Positions 1 through 5,773 of a stretch of 5,773 bases of DNA are shown here, piece after piece. The position numbers and the translations under genes were made by a program. Numbering within the stretch: position 1 is the stretch's first letter; every line of letters begins with the position of its first letter. The notes beneath the pieces were generated by a model. It was not told the DNA's origin and searched no databases. It was given only the letters and a program-made list of their open reading frames with translations. Source of the stretch: Clostridiales bacterium (GTDB lineage Bacteria > Bacillota > Clostridia > Christensenellales > Aristaeellaceae); assembly GCA_012512355.1 (NCBI GenBank), contig JAAZEI010000359.1:1-5773 (forward strand). Reading direction: 5' to 3'.

Positions 1-49
1 GAGCAAAACAGATGATTCAAAGCATAAAATTTTCCCGTGAGCGCTTAAC

Positions 50-78
50 TTGTCAAGACTAAAGCAAAACGCTATAAT
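50..78 (+). promoter_or_regulatory. Sigma-A type promoter of the CHAP / GuaA-like / GNAT operon
   Basis: The -35 element TTGTCA (50-55) and the -10 element TATAAT (73-78) are separated by exactly 17 bases. This is one mismatch from the housekeeping consensus. Transcription would start near 85, giving a leader of only about 20 bases before the TTG start at 106. The leader has no room for a riboswitch or attenuator. The match argues for housekeeping vegetative expression rather than a sporulation sigma factor. Confidence 0.8.
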
Positions 79-94
79 GAAAATTGGTATTTAT

Positions 95-100
95 GGGAGG
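95..100 (+). promoter_or_regulatory. Ribosome binding site that fixes the TTG start at 106
   Basis: GGGAGG lies 5 bases upstream of the TTG at 106. No ATG or GTG in this frame is as well placed, and the hydrophobic signal sequence begins directly after this codon. The TTG is therefore taken as the real start. Confidence 0.75.
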
Positions 101-105
101 TAGTT

Positions 106-1026
106 TTGAATTTTACCCGAGGCAGGCTTTTTATACTCTTGTTGTGCTGGTGCAGCTTGGCCGTGGCCGCACAGTCTTCGCCGCCTCAAAAGCCTGAACA
201 AGTGATCCAGCCTGCTTATGCCCTGATGACGGAGGTTGAGGCGGTGCTTAACATCGCCCGGGGTGAACTGGGGTACAAGGAACATTCAGATGGCACGACC
301 AAGTATGGCATCTGGGTAGGTGACCCCAAAGCTCAATGGTGCGCGGAATTTTTATGCTGGACGGTCGATCAGGCAGACCAGCAGATGGGCACCACTCTTT
401 TGAACGAACTTTATCCTTTTTACCAGGGTACCAACACCGGGCGAGACTGGTTTATTAAACAAGGTCGATATATAGCCCGCAAAGGGTTTATTCCCGGCTG
501 GGGCAGCCAATGGTATACAGACAGCCAAGACAGGATGGAGCGCAACAGTTACATTCCGCAGCCGGGTGACTGGATGTTTCTCTCTTACAGTTCCTCAGGT
601 GATACGGCGCATGTCGCCATGGTAGAATCCTGCTACAGCCTGCCTGACGGCAGCATTGAAGTTGGTGTTATAGAAGGCAACAATCCGACCCATGTAGCGC
701 GTGCCAGGTATCCTCTGGATGATTGGCGTATTTTAGGATATGGTACTGTCCGCGATTTGGCGGATGTCACCATGCGCATGGGTCACGAAGGCCAAAAAGT
801 TAAAAGTCTGCAGGAAAAATTACATTTCATCGGACTTTTAAAACAGGAAGATACTGCAGGCTTCTATAATCAGCGCACCTCGGATGCACTCAAAGAGTTT
901 CAAAGCATGGCACTGATTAAAAACAATGGCATTGCGAATCAAGTTACGCAATTGGCTCTTAAGGATTTTGCGCAGCGGTGGCTGATGGAGCACAATGAAC
1001 TCTGGGTTGTTGACAATGAATCTTAA
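106..1026 (+). CDS. Exported CHAP-domain cysteine peptidase/amidase with C-terminal peptidoglycan-binding domain
   Basis: The gene encodes 306 residues from a TTG start with a good ribosome binding site. Residues 1-22 form a signal peptide: an Arg-containing N-region, a hydrophobic core (LFILLLCWCSLAV) and an Ala-x-Ala type cleavage region near 19-22. A CHAP (NlpC/P60-like papain fold) domain spans roughly 45-215. The catalytic Cys79 is in the motif QWCAEF, the His169 is in DTAHVAM, and the polar third residue is probably in VIEGNN (Glu190/Asn192). Residues about 222-290 resemble a PG_binding_1 three-helix domain (GxxVxxLQ, then GxY/F-xxxTxxALKxFQ). CHAP enzymes cut peptidoglycan as amidases or endopeptidases, so the mature protein probably acts outside the membrane on the wall. 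Bond specificity cannot be predicted. It is the first gene of an operon, 16 bases ahead of the GuaA-like gene. Family assignment is firm; the biological role (growth, separation, defence) is unknown. Confidence 0.88.
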   Translation: MNFTRGRLFILLLCWCSLAVAAQSSPPQKPEQVIQPAYALMTEVEAVLNIARGELGYKEHSDGTTKYGIWVGDPKAQWCAEFLCWTVDQADQQMGTTLLNELYPFYQGTNTGRDWFIKQGRYIARKGFIPGWGSQWYTDSQDRMERNSYIPQPGDWMFLSYSSSGDTAHVAMVESCYSLPDGSIEVGVIEGNNPTHVARARYPLDDWRILGYGTVRDLADVTMRMGHEGQKVKSLQEKLHFIGLLKQEDTAGFYNQRTSDALKEFQSMALIKNNGIANQVTQLALKDFAQRWLMEHNELWVVDNES

Positions 1027-1030
1027 CCCG

Positions 1031-1036
1031 AAAGGA
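1031..1036 (+). promoter_or_regulatory. Ribosome binding site that selects the ATG at 1043
   Basis: AAAGGA sits 6 bases ahead of the ATG at 1043. The longer in-frame start at 995 lies inside the preceding gene and has no comparable site. The GuaA-type N-terminal strand (KLLILNF, compare RILILDF in GuaA) begins right after the 1043 start. These points select 1043. Confidence 0.75.
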
Positions 1037-1042
1037 AAACAG

Positions 1043-2497
1043 ATGCAGCATAAACTGCTGATACTTAATTTTAATAATGCGTGCGCGAGTACGCTTGCTA
1101 AAAAACTTCGCGCAGAACGCATTGATTGCCATATAGTACCCGGCGACACACCATATGAAGAATTGGTGAAGGACAAGCTGCTGGGTTTGATCTTGGCCGG
1201 CGGCATCTCCGGGGAAATACCTTCCGGGATTGACGCCCGGCTTCTATCGGCGGGTATTCCTATCCTCTGCATGGGGGATACCGCGCTGTCCGCGGCACAG
1301 TTATTAGGCTGTGAGCTTTCAGCAAAACAGCAATTGCGAGAAGTTGTTACGGTCACTTTTTCGCCTTCGCCGCTCACAAACGATTTATCCCAGAGTGAAC
1401 GGTATATCAGCACAATCCGTCACATTGAGCTTAGTGAAAGTTTAAGTGCTATAGCAGCAGCGCGTGATCAGGTGATGGGGTTTGCCCATGACCAGCTCCC
1501 CATCTATGGGTTTAGTTTCCAACTTGAATCAAACGATCCTGATGGGGTGAGTATATTATTAAGTTTCGCTCAGGATGTCTGCAATTGCGCAGAAAGTTTT
1601 TCTGAGGGTGATTTTATCAATGCAAAACGTGCTGAGATTGAAGAAATTTCGCATGAGGGACAGGCTCTTTGCGTGATCACAGGCAGCCTTGAAAGCGGCG
1701 TGACCGCCATGCTGGCGCATCGGGCGCTGGGCGACCGCTTGCACTGCCTGATGATTGATACTTGCTTTATGCGTGAAAATGAGATGGAAGACTTATTGTA
1801 TTATTACCGCGAAACGCTGGGCATGAATGTTCAGGTTCTTGACGCCAAGGATAGATTCTGTGAAGCTTTGAGCGGCATTAAAGACCAGCAGCAAAAATAT
1901 GAGACGATAACAAACCTCTATGCGCGGCTGCAAAGTGAAGCAGCAAAGGAAATCAGCCATCATATGGTCATCCAGCCCCTAAGCGCAGGCGATCTCCTGC
2001 TTAAATCCGATTGTTTTCCCATGCCACAGCTGGAAACTGAAAAGCCTGTTATAAGACCGCTGAGGGAACTGTTTAAAGAGGAAATACGCAACATAGGGGA
2101 AAGCCTCAATATGCCCCAGGAGATGTATCTGGCGCAGCCTTTTCCGGGTACAGGACTGGCCCTGCGCATTATAGGTGAAGTCACAAGACAAAAACTTGCA
2201 ATCCTGCGAAAAGCAGATGCAATATTCCGGGAAGAAATCAAAAAAGCTAATTTGTCCAAACGGCTATGGAAATATTTTGTGACGCTGCGGCCTATCAATG
2301 ACTTGGCTGCTGAGACAGATTTAACCATCACGATACGCGCGATTACTTTAATGACCTCAGCCGGGGAAGTACGGGTAACGCCGGCCAGGCTGCCTTATGA
2401 CTTGGTTGACCAATATGCTGCGCGCATATTGCAGGCTCTTCCGGAGGTCAGACAAATTGTCAATGATATCACGCCCGGAAGCAGCAAGCTCGAATAA
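1043..2497 (+). CDS. GMP synthase (GuaA)-like protein with degenerate active sites, probable pseudoenzyme
   Basis: The protein is 484 residues, against about 510-525 for GuaA, and keeps all three GuaA parts in order. The class I glutamine amidotransferase-like part is about 3-180, the ATP-pyrophosphatase (PP-loop) part about 190-360, and the GMP synthase C-terminal dimerisation part about 362-484. Homology is clear from YGxxF (155-159), VTAMLAHRALG (220-230), PFPGTGL (366-372), RIIGEV (375-380), LRKADAIFxEE (388-398) and LPYDL (450-454). Catalytic features are lost. The nucleophile in GVCYG becomes CMGDT (Gly at 78), the His of FHPE becomes Gln160 (Glu162 kept), and the PP-loop SGGVDSS becomes TGSLESG (213-219). 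The KSHHNVGG segment is absent, and the C-terminal KPPATIEWE tail becomes a short SSKLE end. XMP amination is therefore unlikely. The frame is open throughout with good translation signals, so it is not a decaying pseudogene. A regulatory or ligand-binding role is only inference. The family comparison is from memory of GuaA sequences. Confidence 0.85.
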   Translation: MQHKLLILNFNNACASTLAKKLRAERIDCHIVPGDTPYEELVKDKLLGLILAGGISGEIPSGIDARLLSAGIPILCMGDTALSAAQLLGCELSAKQQLREVVTVTFSPSPLTNDLSQSERYISTIRHIELSESLSAIAAARDQVMGFAHDQLPIYGFSFQLESNDPDGVSILLSFAQDVCNCAESFSEGDFINAKRAEIEEISHEGQALCVITGSLESGVTAMLAHRALGDRLHCLMIDTCFMRENEMEDLLYYYRETLGMNVQVLDAKDRFCEALSGIKDQQQKYETITNLYARLQSEAAKEISHHMVIQPLSAGDLLLKSDCFPMPQLETEKPVIRPLRELFKEEIRNIGESLNMPQEMYLAQPFPGTGLALRIIGEVTRQKLAILRKADAIFREEIKKANLSKRLWKYFVTLRPINDLAAETDLTITIRAITLMTSAGEVRVTPARLPYDLVDQYAARILQALPEVRQIVNDITPGSSKLE

Positions 2498-2550
2498 GCT
2501 GACCTTTGACAGTTCGAGTAATAGATATAAGAGGAGAAACAAGAGCCAGT

Positions 2551-3357
2551 ATGCGTTTATCACATCCTTCTGCGCCTTACCAGGGTATTCCGCCTCAAGA
2601 TGTATTTTTTGCTGCCAATGACCTGTTTGTTCAAATGGGCGTCGGTTTTATCATCCTTTCAATGAATCCGCAGATGTATCCTCAAAAACCTCTTGAAATT
2701 TATCTTCACATAGAAGCGCAGCCTTCAGCGCGCGATCTGCTTTTGGGGGCCTTGCTTGGACGCGCAGAGCAGATAAAGGCAGGGTATCCTGGCCTTTCAG
2801 GCCGTATTTATACGGAACTTGCCAGCGGAAATTGGGAGATGCTTAACTTTTATAGCCGCAATGGCTTTGCCAATACCGATGCCCAGGAAGAATATGTAAT
2901 GCCTGTGCCACCAGGCATGGCCCAGACGCCTATGGGCTGTCAATTGGCTTCCGTTCCCTTGTCAAGTCAGCAGGAACAGTATAATTTTTTGCAGCGTCTC
3001 AACGCGCACAGAATGACACCCATCAGCCTGGATTTTTTAACTTTACAGATGCAGCAGCCTTATTTTATGGCGCTTGGCTTTTATCGCGGCGGCCAGCCTT
3101 TGGCAGAGATGCTCTTATCCGGGGGCAGTCCTGAGAGTTCTGCCCTCATCAGCATCTACACGCGCAGCGAATATCGCAGAAAAGGGATAGCCAAAGCTTT
3201 GGTGCTATCGGCAGCTGCACTTTTGAGAGAACGAAATGCCAGGCAGATTGTCACACAAATTTATAGCCGCTGTCCGGCGCAAATGGGCTTGATGAAGTCC
3301 TTTGGGGCGACCCGCAGGCGGATTGTTACCATACTGCCCGCCATTGAACTTAACTAA
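2551..3357 (+). CDS. Tandem GNAT-type acetyltransferase, N-terminal half degenerate
   Basis: The protein is 268 residues from this ATG. The C-terminal half (about 170-260) is a recognisable GNAT unit. Its strand SALISIYTRSEY is followed by the acetyl-CoA pyrophosphate loop RRKGIA (209-214, fitting R/Q-x-x-G-x-G/A), helix 3, and a final GLMKSFGA (246-253). The N-terminal half repeats the layout: strand LEIYLHIEA, a helix, strand RIYTEL and then NWEMLNFYSRNGF (94-106), like the NxxAxxFYxxxGF end of GNAT domains. Its loop (QPSARDLLLGA) lacks the acetyl-CoA signature, so it may be non-catalytic. The substrate is unknown. The start is uncertain. ATG 2551 has AGGAG (2532-2536), but at a long 14-base spacing. 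An in-frame TTG at 2506, only 8 bases after the previous stop, would add 15 residues with a strand-like start (TVRVIDI) but has no ribosome binding site. It is the last gene of the operon, ahead of a strong terminator. Confidence 0.78.
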   Translation: MRLSHPSAPYQGIPPQDVFFAANDLFVQMGVGFIILSMNPQMYPQKPLEIYLHIEAQPSARDLLLGALLGRAEQIKAGYPGLSGRIYTELASGNWEMLNFYSRNGFANTDAQEEYVMPVPPGMAQTPMGCQLASVPLSSQQEQYNFLQRLNAHRMTPISLDFLTLQMQQPYFMALGFYRGGQPLAEMLLSGGSPESSALISIYTRSEYRRKGIAKALVLSAAALLRERNARQIVTQIYSRCPAQMGLMKSFGATRRRIVTILPAIELN

Positions 3358-3375
3358 TCAAATACTTTGAGCTTT

Positions 3376-3416
3376 AAAAATCCGCAGCGCTTCATGTGAG
3401 GGCTGCGGATTTTTTT
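3376..3416 (+). terminator. Intrinsic terminator of the operon, probably bidirectional
   Basis: A perfect 13-bp stem (3376-3388 pairing with 3402-3414, core TCCGCAGC/GCTGCGGA) encloses a 13-base loop and ends in seven T residues (3410-3416). It starts 18 bases after the GNAT stop codon. The stem's A5 left arm becomes a T5 run on the opposite strand, so it can also end transcription of the converging transporter gene. The minus-strand T tract is shorter and lies within the stem, so termination there is probably weaker. Confidence 0.9.
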
Positions 3417-3450
3417 GGAGAAACTATTTCAAATCGTTTAAATTCGTGTT

Positions 3451-5022
3451 CTATTCTTCTAATGCTTTTCTCGCTTCCAATTCTTCCAGAGGCTTCTTGG
3501 CAATCATCAGGACAATGAATCCCATCATAAACAGAGCCAGCAGTGCAAGCGTTCCCAAGGAAGAGCGCCCTGTCATGCTGCCAATAATTGCATATAAGAG
3601 CGGCCCGATAAAGGTTGCGAACTTACCAAAGATATCAAAGAAACCAAAGTACTCGTTGGATCGTTTTTTGGGCACCAACTTGCCAAAATAGCTTCTGCTG
3701 ACAGCCTGGATGCCGCCTTGTACTGTGCCCACCAAAAGGGCCATCGCCCAGAACATTTTTGTACTTCTGCTGATGGCATCTTTATAATCATTCATCAGCG
3801 CTTTGTTTGTCTGCGCAAAGGCACTGATATTCTCATAAAGTGCAGTGCTTAATGAAATAGCCTGCTCATCGTTTGCTGCTTGCAGTTCAATCATGGGCAT
3901 GGCGGCGGCTGTGGCGTCATCGCTGTCAAGAAGGAAGTTTTTGCCTGCTTTGAAATAATCCGCAGCAGATTTATCTGTGTACTCAAGACCCGCGGCAGCA
4001 AGCAGCTCGTTTTGTGAAGTGCTGTTCATTTGCGTATAAGCGGCATCAAAAGCATCCTGCGAAGGCTCCAGTGAAAAACCCATGTAAAAGCCCACACAGC
4101 AAATGACCATATACACGGCAATGGCAATCAGCAGCATTCTTCGTGTCGTCAGCTTTTGGGATAGCTTGCCAAAAAGGATGGAGCAGGGCATCGCGACAAT
4201 CTGCGTGACCAGAAGCGCCAAAATCATCCCCACAGCGCCAAGGCCAAGAGCAGTGCCGTAGGCTGTAGAGATGCTGATGACGGTGCCCACGCCATCTATA
4301 TAAAAGAAATATGCGATAATAAATAGCAGCAGTCCCCGGTTAGCAGCGATTTCTTTGGCGGTTCGCCAAACATTGGAGAAGGTCTGTTTTACGACATGGT
4401 CCTGGCTGCGTTTGATGTAATGGATTTGCTCAACATTTTTTATAAAAGGGATGGAAAAGACCAGCCACCAGAGGGAGGTAATCAGGATGGAAAATTTCTG
4501 CGCGACAGGGCTGCCATATCCAAGCCACAGCAGCATGCCAATGGACATAACAAAGGGGATGGTGCTGCCGCCAATGTACCCCATGGCAAAGCCCCAGGTG
4601 CTGACTTTGTCCATTCGCTCATTGGTGGTGACATCAGTGAGGAAGCTGTCATAAAATAGGTTTGCGCCTGAAAACCCGATGTGGCTGATGACGTAGCCTA
4701 CCAGCATCATCCGCCAGTCGCTCATAAAGGCGATGGAAGCCGTGGTGATGACCCCCAACAGCATAAAGCCCGTAAAAAGCTTCTTTTTCATGCCTTGGAA
4801 GTCTGCTATGGCCCCCAGAATAGGGGAGAGAATGGCGATAAACAGTGTGGTGACGGAGGTGCCGATACTCCACCAATAGTCACCGTTGCTGCCTGCCATG
4901 CTGACAAATATGGTGGGAAAGATGGCAGCCATGATATTGGTCGCATAAACGGAGTTGGCCCAGTCGTAAAGGATCCAGCTTCTTTCCTTCAAATTAAAGC
5001 GGGATTTATCTGGATTTGACAT
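3451..5022 (-). CDS. UMF1 / Atg22-like MFS transporter with a large TM9-TM10 insertion
   Basis: The protein is 523 residues with about 12 predicted membrane helices (roughly 27-42, 52-72, 83-100, 103-123, 144-165, 175-195, 230-250, 258-280, 295-316, 423-443, 462-483, 488-508). Family hallmarks are SWILYDWANSVYAT (15-28), the MFS motif-A-like GAIADFQGMKKK between TM2 and TM3, GANLFYDSFLTD (119-130), STWGFAMGYIGG (141-152) and QGGIQAVSRSYFGKLVP (435-451). The family is named after yeast Atg22, a vacuolar amino-acid effluxer. Bacterial substrates are largely unknown, so only an integral-membrane transporter is claimed. The start at 5022 is chosen over an in-frame ATG at 5067 because GAGGAGG (5028-5034) lies 5 bases upstream. 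Residues about 318-421 form a hydrophilic, Ala/Asn/Asp/Ser-rich insertion in what should be an extracytoplasmic loop. Most bacterial members are about 100 residues shorter. The gene is monocistronic, convergent with the GNAT gene, and isolated from rpsR by a terminator. Confidence 0.9.
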   Translation of the reverse strand: MSNPDKSRFNLKERSWILYDWANSVYATNIMAAIFPTIFVSMAGSNGDYWWSIGTSVTTLFIAILSPILGAIADFQGMKKKLFTGFMLLGVITTASIAFMSDWRMMLVGYVISHIGFSGANLFYDSFLTDVTTNERMDKVSTWGFAMGYIGGSTIPFVMSIGMLLWLGYGSPVAQKFSILITSLWWLVFSIPFIKNVEQIHYIKRSQDHVVKQTFSNVWRTAKEIAANRGLLLFIIAYFFYIDGVGTVISISTAYGTALGLGAVGMILALLVTQIVAMPCSILFGKLSQKLTTRRMLLIAIAVYMVICCVGFYMGFSLEPSQDAFDAAYTQMNSTSQNELLAAAGLEYTDKSAADYFKAGKNFLLDSDDATAAAMPMIELQAANDEQAISLSTALYENISAFAQTNKALMNDYKDAISRSTKMFWAMALLVGTVQGGIQAVSRSYFGKLVPKKRSNEYFGFFDIFGKFATFIGPLLYAIIGSMTGRSSLGTLALLALFMMGFIVLMIAKKPLEELEARKALEE

Positions 5023-5027
5023 ACCTA

Positions 5028-5034
5028 CCTCCTC
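5028..5034 (-). promoter_or_regulatory. Ribosome binding site that fixes the transporter start at 5022
   Basis: Read on the minus strand, GAGGAGG is followed by five bases and the ATG at 5022-5020. This near-perfect site makes the upstream in-frame ATG at 5067 unlikely, since that codon lies within the promoter dyad. Confidence 0.85.
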
Positions 5035-5044
5035 TATTGAATTA

Positions 5045-5068
5045 CTTGTTGCATTATAATTCAACAAG
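5045..5068. promoter_or_regulatory. 24-bp dyad centred on a TATAAT box, candidate operator
   Basis: CTTGTTG (5045-5051) and CAACAAG (5062-5068) are perfect inverted arms. Between them ATTATAAT (5053-5060) is itself a palindrome on the same axis, so 22 of 24 bases are symmetric and only the pair 5052/5061 breaks the symmetry. The element lies 23-46 bases upstream of the transporter start and covers its likely -10 box. A homodimeric repressor bound here would block the promoter. No regulator gene is visible in the window, so the operator role is inferred from geometry alone. Confidence 0.5.
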
Positions 5069-5081
5069 AGACAAAAAGATA
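5053..5081 (-). promoter_or_regulatory. Possible transporter promoter with good -10 and poor -35
   Basis: On the minus strand TATAAT (5058-5053) is a perfect -10 box, giving a start near 5046 and a leader of about 24 bases. At a 17-base spacing the -35 position reads TATCTT, which is far from TTGACA. If this promoter is real it is weak or needs an activator. It is the only candidate between the rpsR terminator and the transporter. Confidence 0.45.
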
Positions 5082-5103
5082 GCTATTGAGAAAAGTCAAA
5101 GCT

Positions 5104-5135
5104 AAAAAAGACCCTCTCGCATGGATGCAAGAGGG
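5104..5135 (-). terminator. Intrinsic terminator of the ssb-rpsR operon
   Basis: Read on the minus strand, CCCTCTTGCA and TGCGAGAGGG form a 10-bp stem with one U-G wobble and a UCCA tetraloop. It is followed by TCTTTTTT. It begins about 20 bases past the rpsR stop codon. It separates ribosomal operon transcription from the transporter gene. Confidence 0.9.
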
Positions 5136-5156
5136 GATAAGTTTTATTGCGGCTGA

Positions 5157-5414
5157 TTAATCTACTGTATAGGGCAGAAGAGCAATGGCGCGTGCGCGTT
5201 TGATAGCTTCGGACAGCTGCCTTTGATGCTTGGCACAAGTGCCCAGCATACGGCGCGGAGAAATCTTACCGCGCTCGTTGATATAACGGCGCAGGCGGTT
5301 GACATCTTTATAGTCGATAAATTCGACTTTGTTGGCACAGAAATCGCATACCTTGCGCCGGGGCCTGCGGCCTCCGCGCGGACGCATCTTCCTATCGCCT
5401 CTATTTTCTGACAT
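5157..5414 (-). CDS. rpsR: 30S ribosomal protein S18
   Basis: The protein is 85 residues, a normal length for bacterial S18 (about 75-90). It is a small-subunit protein that binds 16S rRNA on the platform next to S6. The conserved core is unmistakable: [20 protein letters not shown] (32-51), then the [16 protein letters not shown] region and the [13 protein letters not shown] ending. Cys23, Cys26, Cys60 and His63 form a CxxC...CxxH set, the zinc-type (C+) version of S18. The N-terminus is the usual basic Arg/Gly-rich tail. The ATG at 5414 has AAGGAGG (5421-5427) six bases upstream. The gene lies 35 bases after ssb, the standard rpsF-ssb-rpsR order in Bacillota, and a terminator follows. Confidence 0.98.
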   Translation of the reverse strand: MSENRGDRKMRPRGGRRPRRKVCDFCANKVEFIDYKDVNRLRRYINERGKISPRRMLGTCAKHQRQLSEAIKRARAIALLPYTVD

Positions 5415-5449
5415 ATTCGTCCTCCTTCAATGGTGCTGCTCAGAAATGA

Positions 5450-5773
5450 TCAGAAGGGCAGCTCTTCATCGTCTACTTTGACAAAACCGCTGTTTGTGCC
5501 GCCAGATGACTGGGATGGGCTTTGTTCTGCCTGGTAGCCTGAGCCACCATCGCCCTCACCTCGCGGAGAGAGGAACTCTACTTCATCAGCCGTCACTTCA
5601 AGGCTGGCACGGGTAGTGCCATCACCAGCTGTGTAGGTATTGACCTGTACACTGCCAACAACAGCTACTTTGCGGCCCTTGGCTAAATATCGGTTGCAGT
5701 TTTCGCCAAGCTGCCTCCAGGCGGTTACGCGGAAAAAATCCGCTTCCGGCTGTTGTCCCGCTTCTGCATTGGC
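5450..5773 (-). CDS. ssb: Single-stranded DNA-binding protein SSB, 5' end beyond the window
   Basis: The visible part is the last 107 codons, and the N-terminus lies off the right edge. SSB coats single-stranded DNA during replication, repair and recombination. The visible stretch contains the second half of the OB fold, with DFFRVTAWRQLGENCNRYL and then KGRKVAVVGSVQVNTYT followed by TRASLEVTADEVEFL. Next comes a Gly/Ser/Gln-rich disordered linker of about 35 residues. It ends in the acidic tip DDEELPF, the conserved motif that docks SSB partner proteins. No frameshift or stop interrupts it. Its position directly ahead of rpsR marks it as the main chromosomal SSB rather than a plasmid or phage copy. 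Confidence 0.95.
   Translation of the reverse strand, partial: ANAEAGQQPEADFFRVTAWRQLGENCNRYLAKGRKVAVVGSVQVNTYTAGDGTTRASLEVTADEVEFLSPRGEGDGGSGYQAEQSPSQSSGGTNSGFVKVDDEELPF

Noticed and set aside
1..49. Possible tail of an upstream gene at the left edge
   Set aside because: Two plus-strand frames stay open for only 12-20 codons before a stop. This is too short to recognise anything, so no feature is called.
145..155. Cys14 or Cys16 as a lipoprotein lipobox in the CHAP protein
   Set aside because: The residues before each Cys (Leu13 and Trp15) do not fit the required Gly/Ala/Ser, and both lie inside the hydrophobic core. An ordinary signal peptide cut near 19-22 fits better.
838..1413. Open frame of 191 codons on the minus strand crossing the CHAP / GuaA-like junction
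   Set aside because: It is antisense to two well-supported genes and has no recognisable motif. It is a shadow of the coding frames.
1960..2331. Open frame of 123 codons on the minus strand
   Set aside because: It is antisense to the conserved PFPGTGL...RKADAIF region of the GuaA-like gene, with Ser/Arg-rich composition typical of shadow frames.
2506..2534. TTGACA at 2506-2511 as an internal -35 box for the GNAT gene
   Set aside because: At 17 bases the -10 position reads AAGAGG. The nearest TATAAG is only 14 bases away. No usable promoter results.
4681..5019. Open frame of 112 codons on the plus strand within the transporter
   Set aside because: It is antisense to TM1-TM4 of the UMF1 transporter, His/Asp/Gly-rich and without family resemblance.
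5094..5099. TTGACT on the minus strand as the -35 box of the transporter promoter
   Set aside because: It is 35 bases from the TATAAT box, too far for one promoter, and no -10 box lies at the right distance.

Overview
The window looks like a chromosomal segment of a low-to-moderate GC Bacillota (Clostridia-type) bacterium. Supporting signs are strong AGGAGG-type Shine-Dalgarno sites, a consensus sigma-A promoter, a TTG start, the ssb-rpsR gene pair, a four-ligand (CxxC...CxxH) ribosomal protein S18, and a UMF1/Atg22-type MFS transporter. Genus and species cannot be read from this sequence. No rRNA, tRNA, CRISPR array or insertion sequence was seen, and no gene-free stretch exceeds about 135 bases.

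Left part (about 50-3416, plus strand): one apparent three-gene operon. It has a near-consensus promoter (TTGTCA-17-TATAAT) and ends at a strong 13-bp stem/T-run terminator. Gene 1 encodes an exported CHAP-domain cysteine peptidase/amidase with a C-terminal peptidoglycan-binding domain. Gene 2 encodes a full-architecture GMP synthase (GuaA) homologue whose amidotransferase nucleophile and histidine, ATP-pyrophosphatase P-loop, XMP-binding segment and C-terminal tail are all altered or missing. It is therefore best read as an intact pseudoenzyme. Gene 3 encodes a protein that looks like two tandem GNAT acetyltransferase units, only the second of which has a recognisable acetyl-CoA loop. This combination (secreted wall enzyme, dead GMP synthase, double GNAT) is the least ordinary content of the window. 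No function for the set as a whole can be assigned from sequence.

Right part (3451-5773, minus strand): a 12-TM UMF1-family transporter converges on the operon and probably shares its terminator. It carries an unusual hydrophilic insertion of about 100 residues between TM9 and TM10. Its upstream region has a 24-bp nearly perfect dyad exactly centred on a TATAAT box, which is a candidate operator. To its right, and separated by a good minus-strand terminator, lies the conserved ssb-rpsR pair. The ssb gene runs off the right edge. In most Bacteria rpsF lies just upstream of this pair, here presumably outside the window.
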